NCBI GenBank assembly: GCA_002049455.2
Contig: KV919104.1
Span: 1 to 64,000, forward strand
DNA length: 64,000 nt
Direction: 5' to 3'
From: Porphyra umbilicalis
Taxonomy: Eukaryota; Rhodophyta; Bangiophyceae; Bangiales; Bangiaceae
Both the position numbers and the translations under genes were made by a program. The notes under the pieces were generated by a model. It was not told the DNA's origin. It ran no database searches and saw only the letters and a program-made list of their open reading frames with translations. Shown piece by piece: positions 30,664 to 42,321 of this stretch. The first letter of the stretch is position 1. Each line of letters opens with the position of its first letter.

Positions 30664-33445
30664 TTGGAACAAAGAAGAGGCTAGGAATCATGTGAGTTCC
30701 TCACACAGTCTCCCCATGCAGCTCTGCACGCTGGAAACGCACATCAGGGTCCCATGAAATCTGAATAAATCTGCTGATCTCATGAGAAATCACGAGAATG
30801 GCCCAGAACCCTCTCCATGCGCTCTTCAGGCCCAAGCAAGCGGCCAAAAATCTCAGAAAATCTCATTGTGAGTTGCAATGGCTCTGCGTGACTCCTACAA
30901 GACACGGTGATTTGCTTGCAAGATTACTGGCGGCATCTCTGTACCAATAGTTTGCTCGTGGCTTGTGAAACAGCCAACCCGACTTCATTTGTACGCTGTG
31001 TCGTCGGCTGTGCCTTGCTTTTCTCTCGTCCGCCATTTTCGGGTGGTTAGCCATTCTAAACCGTGAATGCCGTATTTGGAAAATGATGAAATGGAAAACT
31101 CACAGATCGGTACAATTCGAGATCCTGTCCAGGGCCGTGCATTAACCTGTGGTTTTGGATGCAACGTCGCTCTCCATCCCTATTGGTCGATGATAAAATG
31201 GGTGGAAAAGCGTGACAGAGCTCTGCCGCAGTCCCTCGTTTTCGCGGTCCTCATCAGCTCAAGTATGACGGTGTTCTATAGTCAAGAGGTCTGAGACAGC
31301 TGTCACTGTCTCACTGATGCCGCGTTTTTCTGGAATAGTTGGGTCCCCATAAGGACCCTGTGGCGCGTCCCAAACTTTAGGAAACCGGCACAGGTCTCCA
31401 TAGGAGTATGACCGTTCTTGACTCCAGCCTTTTCCGTAGGGCGTCCCCCCACCTGGAGGCGCGGGCGCTCCGCCGCCGGCCGCCCGATGGGCCGTTCGCC
31501 GCCTGCCCGCGGCGGCGACTGTGGCGACACCATCCACGCTCCGGTCACGGGCGGCCCCATCAAGGGCCGGGGCGGGCGCCGCCGCCGCGGAGCTCCCCCC
31601 GCCAGCCCCGCACCCGCCACCCCCGCCGGCCCCGCAGACGCTGCCGCCGCCGCCGCGGCGGTAGCGGCAGCGCAGTGATCCTTATGGGGTATTCACACGC
31701 AAGCCCTTTTTTGACCCGAAAATATGCGGAACCACTGGGGAAGCAGCCCGAGGAAGACTCTACAACGCCAGAACAATTGACCATCAGCAACGCGAACCCT
31801 TCCAGACCGGCGATGACAGCAGCCGAGAGAACATACAAGCCAATCAGCGCCTTGTAATTCCTCTATGACTCAATTGTAGAGCTGAGTCTTCCACCTAATC
31901 TGCGTGCAGCAAGCCATTCTCATCCGGCTGGTGCAAACGCGGCATGCTGTTGCAAGCCGATCTTGCGTCAGCTTGCTGAAGGCTGTTTGCGCATGCTCGT
32001 GAAGCACGAACCGGGGGTCGTGCGGCGAGCGGGGTGAGAGGGGTGGTGCTTCTATCGCAGAGATGCTTCGAATGATGTACAGCACGCACGCCGCACGGTC
32101 CCCGGTTTGGCTGCAAAACTTGTCGCGGCTGAAAACCAGGAGGAATACCCTGTCTGAGGGGTTCCGCAAAAATCTTGCAGAGCTTCAGCAGAGAATTTGC
32201 CGTCTGTGTGCGAACACGGTTCAAAGTGCACTGCGCAGCGTAGCTGCGTCACCCCTTCGCACAATTAGGAAGGCCTAGATGGCGTCTTCTGGCTGTTTCA
32301 TAACTTCCCGACTGTTTATGGGCCCTAGCGAAAATGGTGATAGACCATTGGTCAGCAGAACAGCTGTCACAGCTTCTGAAAGCGTGTCGCGAAGATCGTA
32401 TCTAGCATCGACGTGTCATGGCGATGGCTGCATTGCAGCGGTCCACGGCGGTGCCCAGGCCTCAATAGACTGATATCTTTCGGACCAAGATCATGCCTTC
32501 CAGCTCCGTTGGCAGTCGCGCCGGTCAGGTGACGCCTCGCAGCTGACTTAGTCATGACCATGCCGCGTCATCCCCCTCGCTCACCCCTGTTCCACCGCCT
32601 GTGATCTTATGAGCTGGTTTCCAATCTCCGACATTCCCCTGTTGTGCTTCTGTCGCCAAAGCAGTTCCTACAACACTCCGACATCAATAACCCCTCCCCC
32701 CCTCCCCCCCCCCCCCCCCCTCCAATGCTCTCCCCGCAACAGTACAGCTTCTACCGCCCCCAACCAGACCGGAGCTCCTCTCGGCCGTCGGCCCAGCGCC
32801 TGTCCTTTACCCATCTATGCAGACAATATTCAGTAGCAGGCAGTGTGTTTGACTTTCAACATTCATCTCCTCCTCTCGAGATGACCCTCCCGTGCCCCCC
32901 CCCACGTTGTCACAGACGCGTCTACCGGGCACAGCCCTGAACCCAAACATGTACAGGTGCGGTTGAAGAAGAAAAGTCCGTTGACGAGCAAGTGACACGC
33001 AGACTCACAGGGGGCGAAACAGGACGACGGAAACATACAAGTGGCCGTCGGAGTGGAAAGAGGAGGACAGATATGCATCAGCCAAATGCAAGAAGATGCG
33101 CCACATCATGCCCGTCAAGCTAGTGTGCTCAGATTGCTCGGGGGGTAAATGCTTCTTTTTGGTTTTTTGCGTTGAAGCCCGATGGCGGCGATTACGTCAA
33201 AAGCAGTGTGGAAGCGCCGCAGATGATGCCTGCGACGACGACGGGACGACGACATGAATGCAGGGATTGCTCGACAATCTGATCAGTTCATAGCACATGT
33301 CTTGGAATTTTCAAGCCGGGAGACGCGCCCTAACTGGACGTGGCCCGCCGCCGGCGGGCGCGCCCAGTTCAAGCCTTGGGAATACCAGCAATAGAGGGAC
33401 TTGGCACGTATTTTGACGGTGGCCTTTACGGTCTTCCGAAGGGAA
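30664..33445. other. Gene-free region with a GC-rich island
   Basis: No gene is recognised. A GC-rich island at 31441-31680 contrasts strongly with its surroundings and, in one plus-strand frame, codes a Gly/Arg/Ala-rich stretch like local host exons (GGPIKGRGGRRRRG). It could be a captured host-gene fragment, but no domain is visible. A C run at 32696-32720 is also present. Confidence 0.4.
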
Positions 33446-33720
33446 GGTGCTTTGCAGAAATTTGGTGCAGGCAAGTTTGCGCAAGCAAAGATGCTCACCC
33501 GACCACTGCCAGCAACGACCCGTGCTGCAGGGAGACCCAGGATATCACTGGGTGATGGATGAAATGTCAAGCATCCCGACGAGGTCCGCCGGGTCCTGCG
33601 GCCGATAAAGGCAAACAACAGCTGAAAAACAGCACTCTGAGTGACCCGGTGGCAAGTACCTGCTGACATCCGCGGTGGTCTTCGTGAAACGATGCCAGAA
33701 AATGCACGCTGACGGCCTAA
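33446..33720 (+). repeat. Dispersed repeat, copy 1 (275 bp)
   Basis: Aligns by eye along its length with 39154-39429 in the same orientation, for example GAGTGACCCGGTGGCAAGTA near 33640. Small indels and roughly 15% substitutions separate the copies. No coding capacity is seen. Confidence 0.8.
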
Positions 33721-33820
33721 GAGCAAGCCCTGTCGTTCGAACTATGGCAGAGAATGTCCGTTAACGCCAAATTATAGCGGAAAGGGGTGCAAAGCGGTCA
33801 GATCAATGGCGCGAATTCAA

Positions 33821-33901
33821 CAGCAAACGTTAGGATGGCGGAGATCTGACGTTATAATTCTGTGCTGCGGCGTAAGATCCACGCCATCCCAACGTTTGGC
33901 G
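33821..33901. repeat. 81-bp imperfect palindrome
   Basis: The arms 33821-33846 and 33876-33901 (GCAAACGTTAGGATGGCG and the inverse of CGCCATCCCAACGTTTGGC) match at about 22 of 26 positions. It could be a tiny MITE or the end of the Harbinger-like element that follows. Confidence 0.6.
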
Positions 33902-34178
33902 GAGCCGTTTGACGTAATCCTGCAGTCGCAGCGTCAAAGGAGTCCGAAAACATCGAAGACATTTGCTTTCAACCGTGCCACGGCTCGCGATTGTCCGACG
34001 CACGTCGTCTGCGTTCGCCGCGGGTACGGAGACGCCCCCACCGCGTCATCTTTTGGTGCAACCACTCAGGCCTGATCCTTCGTCACGCCCCGCCAGGGCG
34101 ACGCCAGGAGGCGGCGTCACTCTTTCTCGAAACTCATCGCCTGCGCGGGATTCCTTTCGTTTCCGCGTGGCCACGCCC

Positions 34179-35203
34179 ATGGCGCACGTGGTCACCGCAC
34201 CACACGATCGCCACCGCCCGTCGTCGTGGGCCGTACGTCGTCCAAAGTCCGTTGCAATGGGGACCCCGGCTGAGAAGGCGCGCGGCCCGGGGCGGGGTTT
34301 AGGGTGGTCTCCTGTAGACGTGCTTGAGTTTGCTGAGACAGCGAATCTGGTGCTTCAGGACCCTGCCACTTGGTGCGGTCAAACCGCTGCCGTTCTCTCG
34401 CGGCGCATCCGCAGTCGCTTTTTGGCTCGTGCCCCACCTGCTGCCGGCTCCAAACTGGACTCTGGGTGCGACCTCGACCCGGGCCGCTGGACGAGGCGCA
34501 CGTCTCGAGCATGCCAAGAGCGCTGGGACACAATCAAGACCGCGGGCATCATCTACCAGTAGGCTGTGGGATTAGTGGAGGGCGCCAACATGACGCGCAT
34601 CTCCACGGCAGCGGAGAATACCAGGTGCTACATGGCCTGCTACAATGCACATGTTGGCACATCCAGGATGGGCAGCCGATCAAAGCATCTCACTACTATT
34701 TCCCGGGACTCTCACTATCCCGTCGGCCCACCTTTTAAGTAACTACTTTGCTACCGTGTTCTCATCAAGAACACAGATATGATTTTGACGACCGGAGCGG
34801 ACGCGGGCTGTGGTGTCAACGGTGAACCCACGCCAGGACACGACGGTGCTATTATAATGGCGCATGAGAGCTGCCCCCAGGGTGGGCTGGGAGAGGATGA
34901 TGAAGGGCCTCCGCGCGATGGGAGTGACACGCGCGCTGAGGCTGTACTCGGGGTCGGGAAATTGCGTGACGAAGCCGGGGCGGTGACGTGGATGGGCTCG
35001 TTGCGGGTAGTCCTTCCATTCCAGCCGACATGATCGCCAGCGGACCCCCTACCGAGCGGATCAAGGGCACCAAGGCGGCAAAGCGGAGCAAGGCTCTGAA
35101 GCGCAAGGCCGAGATTGAGTCGACCGCTGGACTGGACGTCACCATGGCTGTGACCGCACGCCTGGGATCTGTGGCTGAGGCTATTAGCAAGATACGAAGC
35201 TAA
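34179..35203 (+). CDS. Myb/SANT-like DNA-binding protein of a PIF/Harbinger element, probably with intron
   Basis: The first segment (34179-34563) codes a helix-turn-helix of the Myb/SANT-like kind found as the second protein of Harbinger elements and in plant NAM-associated proteins: GLGWSPVDVLEFAETANLVL, RIRSRFLAR, RTSRACQERWDTIK. The frame stops at 34561, but CCA|GTAGGC looks like a donor. The last segment (about 35037-35203, after CGCCAG) codes PPTERIKGTKAAKRSKALKR, the conserved P.G.K.AK block near the C-terminus of these proteins. What lies between is uncertain; the exon map is not proven. The protein normally helps the transposase bind the element ends and enter the nucleus. It lies convergent to the transposase remnant downstream. 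Confidence 0.45.
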
Positions 35204-36099
35204 AGAAGCAGCACGAGTCGGATCATGTATGATTGGAAGCGCATAAGCTGGCTCTTGCAACTTGCAGTTCGCTTTGTGAGGGTGTCGAGATGTGACTAGC
35301 GGAACGACGCGCGGCACTGGGGGTGCTGCAAGAGAGCTACCGGACGATGACTGCCCCAAACGTAGAAGCATCCGCGAAAACGGAACACCGGAAACCGGAC
35401 GCAGTCACCAAGAACGGGTGCGACCATGCACACGCCGCTGTAGCCTCGAGCGCTGGCCACCAACCGTTCACCTAGGCAGATGTGCCGGCCGATGCACTGC
35501 GACCAGTTCCAGGACACTGATGCTACATGCTAGCAGGTCTTGTTGGCTTGGGGTAATGGGTGATGCCACTTTCTCTAGCACACAGTTGTGTGCGTGATGG
35601 GCAAGACTCCACTATGTAGCGAGTATTTTCTTCGCGCCCGATGTGCCTTCCAAGTGCGCCGTTCTGGACGGTTTCCTACTGCTGCTTTTTTTGCACAGCT
35701 CACAGATGCACATTGTGCTACATGCCCTGATAGTCCATAGATAGCTGCCTCCCACTTGTTTTTGTGTCGTCGATGCCAGCACGGTGGCCTTGATGTTGGC
35801 GGCCGCCAGAATGTGTGTTTTTTCCCAATCTGGGAAAGGGTGGGGTGAGGGGACCTGGACGAGGGAGACACTGGAGAAAGTGCACCGCTCTCTTCAGGAA
35901 GTTCTTGTCCATGGGTTGCGCGGCGGGGAAACCTGAATTCATAGCCATTGGAAAAGAACTAACTTGGTGGTGAGTATTTTCTTTTACGCCGTGACCGTCA
36001 TCGTCGCCAATTGGTAGTCCAACCCCCACGTTAATGGGCTGCACCTTCCGGCCTTCTGTCACATGCCATAAATCGTTCTCGGCCGTGTATTCCAAAATG

Positions 36100-37250
36100 T
36101 GTTGGCGTCCCAGCAAATGTATGAAGTAGTTCAGTACACGGTGGCTACCGACTTTCAGATCTTCGTGGTGCTTCCGGCTCTCGACTTGACCCGCAATCTT
36201 GTACATCCACTCCACGAGCGCAATGGGTCCGTCAGAGGGTCAATCTTGTACTGAGTCGTCGTGCCTGCATCTTCGGCCTTTGCTGCATCCGCCTCCATGC
36301 GTGCCGCCCTTGTGCTCGTGCAGGCGGCCTTGAGCTCCCGCATGGTCATGCTGTGCATCATGACACAGGCCTGCATGATACAGGCCATATCCTCCTTGAA
36401 ACACAATGCACAAGGCTGGCGCAGGATGCGGTAGCGCCGAATTAGCACGCCAAAGAATTGTTCGATGGCCTTTCTGACGCTCTGTTGCTGCTTGCCAAAC
36501 ATCTTCTCCTCTTCGTTTGGTCAAGATTTGTCAAGCTTGACTAGCACTTGTCAATCGGGGTAGATGCTATCGGTCAGGAAGTAAAACCAAGTCAGCGTCA
36601 TTCCGGCAATGGTGCTCTTATGCTGTGACGGCGGCCACCAGCCCTGTCGGATGCACAAGAAGAGCCTTAACGCGTGAAAGATGACCAAGTCGTTCTTGGA
36701 GCCGGGCACGCCGAAATCCGGGTGCCAGCAGTAGAGGTAGTCGTCGCATATGGCCTACCTTCACAGCATCACCTTCTTGGCTGCTCCCTTGTAGTCGCCA
36801 GGCCACCTCGCGGGACACGTGTCCCACTCCCACCCGGCACGATCAAACAACCAACACAGCCGACAAATCCGAACCCCTCGTACTCAGCGGCAATCCCTGG
36901 CAGCTCGTCGGTGGAAGGGTCACGTAGGTACTCGCCCTGGAAGTGATCGAACACTGAGCGTGAAAACTGCTTCAGAGACTCGGTGGCTGATGAAGACCTA
37001 ATCTTGAGGTACTTCCCGGCCGCTCTGGAGGACAGTCCATCACCAAGCTGCAACAAAGCGGCACACATCTATTGGTTTGCGGAGCAGAGCGGGCATCGGG
37101 CCGCGTCGCGTCTCGTTTCATCAAATTAGGAATCTTTATAAGCTTCAATCGAAATCGCTGGTACAGATCCCTCGGCATGCGCCATTCCTTGGTGTCTGTG
37201 TGTGAGAATTCTCTGGAATAGGTCAAGCAAGCCGATTCCCATAACACAAG
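36100..37250 (-). pseudogene. PIF/Harbinger transposase remnant (plant transposon protein family)
   Basis: Transcribed leftwards, in pieces. The N-terminal piece (about 37210-37090) reads EWRMPRDLYQRFRLKL. Then GDGLSSRAAGKYLKIRSSSATESLKQFSRSVFDHF...EYLRDP (shown in part; about 37040-36905) matches the family block 'eYL.ig.StalesL..F...v...F...YLR.P'. A GFGFVGCVGCL piece stands where 'GFPGMLGSIDC' is expected, so the first catalytic Asp is not visible. YFLTDSIYPD (about 36580-36551) matches 'YyLaDGIYP', followed by SVRKAIEQFFGVLIRRYRIL (36480-36424; 'VERAFGVLK.RF.il') and a QACVMMHSMTM piece. Several frame changes and stops separate these pieces, so the copy is dead. With the Myb-like frame on the other strand it forms the standard two-gene Harbinger set. 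Confidence 0.7.
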
Positions 37251-37380
37251 TACCCAGAACTATGAATGGCTCTCTGCGCCGCACTGTGCGAAATGTGCGA
37301 CGCGGCCGGCCACCAGCTGGAAGATCCAGATGAGATAGTCGTCGGCAGAGCCATGCCACAGCAGTCGCGCCGACCACGAC

Positions 37381-38238
37381 ATGGGCGAGATAGCGGCGCG
37401 TGTCACGCTACTGCCTTTGGTCTTCCAATCAACCGTCACGGCAAAGAAGATGGCCGCGCGAGACAACAAGCGAAAGCTGGTAGCAACGCGTTCAACGGAC
37501 GTGGAACGCCTCCGCGCGCTCGTGGCACCGTCGGAGATTATTACCTTGACTGCCTTGGAAGAGGCGGGCCCCTCCGCAGCTGTTCGGACGGCATCAGGTG
37601 TGACGGCAGTGGCTGGGGATGCCGGGGCCATGCGAGAGGCCTCCCGAGGGGCCTTGCGAGCTTTCTGGGCGTGCGCTTCCGACTTGAACGGCCAATTGTC
37701 GGGCGGAAGGATGGCAGCCATCCTGCGCACGCTGGAAAACATCAACCTGGACGATTGCAGTACTGAAGTCGTGGCTGGTTTTGAGGAGGCCATGCGCGAG
37801 GCGCCTAAGTGCGACTCTGGCACGCGGGGGAGCATCTGGCGTCACAACCGAGAGGTTGGGCTCTGTGGATGGAGTTCGCCGGCACCGGAAGTGCTTCTTG
37901 GCAGCACAACCCTGTATTTTGGAATCAGGAGGAAGGAGAATAAGAGAGCGGCACAGCGGTACGTGTCATCAGGTGAGGGAAAAGGGCTCGCGATGGTGAA
38001 ACTAGCAAAGACGAATACTTTCAGGAAGAAGCGGGTGTACACCGGGGCGACTGTAACGTGTGGTGAGCTCACGAACAAGCACGTTTGTGACGAGCTGATG
38101 GAGCGCGCCAATCTGGTGGGGTCGACAGTTCCCTATGTGCTTGCTTCTCCTCCAACGTTCGTCTTAGAGATGCGTCGGAAAGAAGACGACCTGATTCCTT
38201 GTTTTGAGCACCCACCGGAGCGCCCGAGCACCGCCTAG
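37381..38238 (+). CDS. Hypothetical protein, 285 residues
   Basis: One uninterrupted frame from a good ATG, free of the Ala/Gly runs typical of host genes here. I do not recognise the family. Visible: a basic N-terminal third (KKMAARDNKRKLVATRS), an Ala-rich middle with alternating charges that may be helical (RTLENINLDDCSTEVVAGFE), a basic patch (KTNTFRKKRVYTGATV) and a C-terminus rich in Glu/Pro. It starts just past the 5' end of the Harbinger transposase remnant on the opposite strand. It could be an extra element-borne protein or a small host gene. Confidence 0.45.
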   Translation: MGEIAARVTLLPLVFQSTVTAKKMAARDNKRKLVATRSTDVERLRALVAPSEIITLTALEEAGPSAAVRTASGVTAVAGDAGAMREASRGALRAFWACASDLNGQLSGGRMAAILRTLENINLDDCSTEVVAGFEEAMREAPKCDSGTRGSIWRHNREVGLCGWSSPAPEVLLGSTTLYFGIRRKENKRAAQRYVSSGEGKGLAMVKLAKTNTFRKKRVYTGATVTCGELTNKHVCDELMERANLVGSTVPYVLASPPTFVLEMRRKEDDLIPCFEHPPERPSTA

Positions 38239-38998
38239 TCTGCCTCGTCTAACTGACCTGCTCTGCTGCGCGCACGTCGCCTCCCTTTTGGTTACAACAT
38301 ACTGTTCCCAATGCCCTCTTTCCTATGCCGCCTGCATCGGGAATCGCAGCCACTTCCGCAGAGCGTGCGACGCCGACATCACGGCGTCCGACGACGGCGT
38401 TACGACGGCCACGGGACAAAGCGGCCCCCCCCCTTCCCGCCCCCCCCACGTCCTCACCGCTGAGAATCTGCATCCGGCCCCCTTTATCGCAGCGGGGCGT
38501 AGAGGCTGCTGCGACGCCGTGCGCCGGCCGGCGGCGGCGAAGATGGCGGCGGCGTCAAAGGAGGTGGCTTTATGCTCGTAGGCGTGGCTTCTCGTAGTGC
38601 GCGCCTGCGGGGCGCTGCTGGTGGTGGCGGCGACGGCTTCAGGCCATTTTAGTCATGGCTCACACATGGTGAGGACCGCCTCTAGGGGCTGTTTGGGTTA
38701 TCCCTCGGGGGGGACCGCCGGGGGGACCGGCGTTCTGTAAGCGTTCCCCCCAGGGATGATAAGTTGGAATAAGCCGATGTATTCTTGGGGGGGACCGCTG
38801 GGGGGACCGCTCGGCATGCGGGAGGACCGCGCACGTCCGCGCCGCACCTTTCACATCTACATGGCACACTCGAGAGGTTTAAGAACCAAAGCGGGAGCCC
38901 ACATGCAGCGCTCCCAGGTGAATTTCCAGTTTTAGAGATTGACGTTTTAACCTCTTCCATCTGTGGGCCGCCATGCAGTGTTTTCCGGAGCAAATCCT

Positions 38999-39145
38999 AG
39001 AGGCAGCCACGCTCCGCTCTGCGCGAAAAACGCAGTGTCATCTCGGCACCCTCGGGGCCCGGCTCTGGCGCTGCGCGCTTCCGCTGCGGGCCCCGAGGGT
39101 GTCTCGCTGACACTGCGTTTTGCGCCGCAGTGCTCGCTGCCAAAT
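38999..39145. repeat. Long hairpin (about 150 bp), MITE-like
   Basis: The arms 39021-39060 and 39088-39125 pair almost fully (…AACGCAGTGTCA / TGACACTGCGTT…, with CACCCTCGGGGCCC against GGGCCCCGAGGGTG). Weaker pairing extends to about 38999 and 39145. It sits inside the 38.7-40.3 kb element and directly before the dispersed repeat. Confidence 0.8.
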
Positions 39146-39153
39146 TTATATAT

Positions 39154-39429
39154 GGTGCTTTGCTGAGAAATGGAGCATGCACGTTTGCGCAAACAAACAT
39201 GCACACCCGACCACTGCGAGCATTGACCCGTGCTGCCGGGAGACCCATTATATTACCCGGTGATGTGTGACATGTCAAGCATCCCGACCAGGTTCGCCGG
39301 GCCCTTGGGCCGACAAAGGCTCACAGCAGCTGGAAAACCGCACTCTGAGTGACCCGGTGGCAAGTACCTGCTGACACCCGCGGTGGTCTTTGTGAAACGA
39401 TGCCAGAACATGCACGCTGACAGCCTAAT
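39154..39429 (+). repeat. Dispersed repeat, copy 2 (276 bp)
   Basis: Homologous to 33446-33720 in the same orientation. Its first about 45 bases (GGTGCTTTGCTGAGAAATGG) also occur inverted at about 40076-40120, giving an inverted pair about 0.9 kb apart. Confidence 0.8.
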
Positions 39430-40262
39430 CAGGACAAGACTTCTTAAGCCACCGGCCACAGCGGTGCCGTCAGGAGCGTCCCCCCTAACCGGCCCCTCAT
39501 GTTTGATCGCAGAGGCTGAATCGGCCTCCGAACATGCATGCCGTTTGAGGAGTTCTTACAATTCTTTTTTGTCCGTTCGGTCCGTTCATTAGCCCTCCGA
39601 ACACGTGAGCCCCGTGCCCAGTAGATCGCCTATATTCATTGACATCGAGACGTGTCAGCGACATTCTTTTGACCAATCATCATCGATGACGGGTACAGCT
39701 GTGACTGGATCGAGCCCACCTGCGTTTCTTCTGGGGCACCAGATGGCACAGGTGCGCAGTCTCTGTCCTGTGGACCGTAGGGACGCGGCTCAAATACTGT
39801 GAAACTAGGCCGCCTGACGCAGCCAATGGGCACGTGGTCACATTCATTGAACCGGCATTCTGACAGGGTTTGGGCAGTGTTTTGACATTGAATCATGAGA
39901 AGTCATTGGCTGCATGAAGAGCCTTCAGTCCCCTGTCTTACCATGTGCCAGTGGGTGGCTGTGGCTTTCGCCGGTCATGCCAGGAGCAATTGCACTTGGG
40001 ACGCTATCGGTCCCCTGAAGCCAGGCGAGAGACGATCTGATGGACATCCTGACATCGGTCCACATCGGCAAACGTTTGCACTCGCAAACGTGCATGCTCC
40101 ATTTCTCAGCAAAGCACCATAGAAAGATGGATACGTGCATTCCGGGACATGCGATTGCTTTGATAGCGATGAGAATCGATCAATCAAATTGTGGCGATCT
40201 GCTGTCATAAACCAAATCAAGTCGATTTAAAGTCCCCGGTCCCCCCGGCGGTCCCCCTACCC

Positions 40263-41430
40263 CGAATGAGAAAAGGTTATCAGGGCCCAGGAAAGAGCCT
40301 GATTGGATCGGTCCAACAATTTCGGCTTTCTAAAGGTATATCTCATGCACTAAAACCTGTCCTAATATCGATGTGGGAGTGTCGGAAATGAACCTCCAGG
40401 AGCCAAAGTCTCTCAGGTGACAGATATGGGAGTCGCGGCGGTACTCCGAAAAAAGGGGCTGTGAATGCGAGAAGCGCCTGAATGCGCGTGGGTCGCGCGG
40501 CACTGGTGAAGAGCTGTGTCCAGTTTCCAGCTCAGCAATAGCCGTTGCAACAATGATCCAGATGATGAATCCAATCCATTCAAATTGACAGGGTGCTACT
40601 TTGGGATCACGGCTAGATTTTGTGAACCGCATCGGAGGACCTGCACAGTGAGTCCAGACCGGTGTTTCTCACAAACCCAAATGTTCTTGCCAGATCGTCG
40701 AATCATGACCCCCCAGCCTGCACGAAGAGCATCAAAATGCAGGTCGCAAGCACAGAACGCTGTCCAGTGCCGACCTCAGCAATCGGACTGGTCCGATTGG
40801 AGCACGAGCAGCGGAGAGAATGCAGAGCTTTCGACTGAGACAAACCTAAGTGTGTTCACATTGAACGAAATTTTGCAAGGTCCTTCTCTGCGCTTATTCA
40901 GCCCCGTTGCTCGAGAGCGTCAGGTGCAGCCCAGCTTTGCTCGCAGGCGACAAACGAGCAGTTGAAAGGGCCATTGTTGTGCAGCACAGACAAGCAGTTA
41001 TTGTGACAGATTGCAGGACGGCCTTCTCTCAGCAGCTCTTTGAGTCGATGTGCAGCGTACCCCAGGCTTCGACGCGCCACTTCGTCGTGGCCGAAAATGC
41101 AACAGTCTGGCAGGCTGCTAGCGGGACTGCTCACATTCCGCAACCAGGTTGCACCACTGAGTCCAAAAGGTGACACACACTGCCCATCAAAAGCTCACAG
41201 AGCGCGCTTTTTTTCATCACAAGCTAGCAGCATGTGGCACATTGACGCGGGCGGCGTGGGCACATAGGGCGTGGAGGGGGCAGAGAGATAGCTGGCGCCG
41301 CGCATGAAGCTGAAAGTATCTCCGTTGTTTTGGCAGCCGCCACGGGCGCCACCACCCACGCGTCCACGAGCAGCGTCCCACCCGGCACTTCTCGACACAA
41401 CCACCGGAGCAGGCGCTCCATGTGTCGAGC
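40263..41430. other. Gene-free stretch
   Basis: Mixed composition. I find no recognisable reading frame, RNA gene or clear repeat here. Confidence 0.45.
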
Positions 41431-41432
41431 GC

Positions 41433-41935
41433 TCACAAGGTCGGCGGCGGCGGCACGGCGGCGGCGCGGCGGCGCGGCGGCGCGGCGGCGCGGGGGCGCG
41501 GCGGCGCGGCGGCGCGGCGGCGCGCGCCGCCGCGCCGCCGCCGCGCCGCCGCCGCCGACCTTGTGTGTGCCAGCGGCGGCGGCGGCGCGGCGGCATCGTG
41601 CTGCCGCCGCCGCGGCGGCGGCCGCCGTGTGTCTGGTGCGGCGGCGGGGCGGACTTTCCCAGCATCCGCCCCGCCGCCGCCACCCCCCGGCTAAAAACAC
41701 CCCCCCCCACGACTGAACGAACAGACCCGCCGCGCCGCCGCGCCGCCGCGCCGCCGAGCCGCCATCTTGCCGCCGCCTCGTCGCCGCGCCGCCGCCGTGC
41801 CGCCGCCGCCGACCTTGTGTGCGCCGGCGGCGGCGGCGGCGTGGCGGCATCGTGCCGCCGCCGCCGCGCCGCCGCGCCGCCGCCACCGCCGCCGCCGCCG
41901 CCGCTGCCGCCTCCGCCGTCGCCGGCGCCGCCGCA
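41433..41935. repeat. GC-rich simple-repeat block with inverted unit pairs
   Basis: GCG/GCC-type trinucleotide-like repeats fill the block. The phrase ACCTTGTGTG(T/C)GCC followed by (A/G)GCGGCGGCGGCGGCG and GGCGGCATCGTG(C)(T)GCCG occurs at about 41559 and 41811. An inverse CACAAGGTCGGCGG occurs at about 41428. Together they form a large imperfect palindrome. It breaks up frames on both strands, and no protein is supported. Confidence 0.65.
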
Positions 41936-42321
41936 GCCACCACCGCCACTGCCACCGCGGTGGTCGATTGCCGACTGAAGGTCCGGTACGAGTGGGAGCG
42001 TGTGGCAGACAAAGGATGCGCACCGGATGCAGCCAGCTCGTGCCGGCCTCGGGACGCGACGGCCTCGAGGCTCTGGCAGTCTCAGCCGCGGCGTCGCGCC
42101 GGGCGATATTTCTTTATTGGGGCATACAGTGAGTTTCCGCTATAAGATCGCCCACCATAAGATTGTGTCCGAAATGAGCTGCGTTTCCAGGTCGTGAAGG
42201 GGGAAATAATAAAAGTCTGCAAGGGCCTAACTAAATCACACCCACGACTTCTATTAATGGCTGTCTCTACATAATTTACCTGCACTACACGAGGACCGCC
42301 TACAGAGACTACCCTACACGT

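Larger units (their letters stand above)
38709..40258. mobile_element. 1.55-kb nonautonomous element with perfect 22-bp inverted repeats
   Basis: The 22 bases at 38709-38730 (beginning GGGGGACCGCCGG) recur exactly in inverse orientation at 40237-40258. A related direct copy (GGGGGACCGCTGGGGGGACCGC) lies inside at 38792-38813. Just outside the left repeat, GGGGCTGTTTGGGTTA (38686-38701) recalls the GGGCCTGTTTGG termini of Tourist/Harbinger MITEs. Outside the right repeat CCTTTTCTCATTC in inverse and GGGCCCTG follow. The exact element ends and target duplication are therefore unclear. No transposase is inside; a hairpin, a dispersed repeat and a short inverted copy of it are. Confidence 0.55.
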
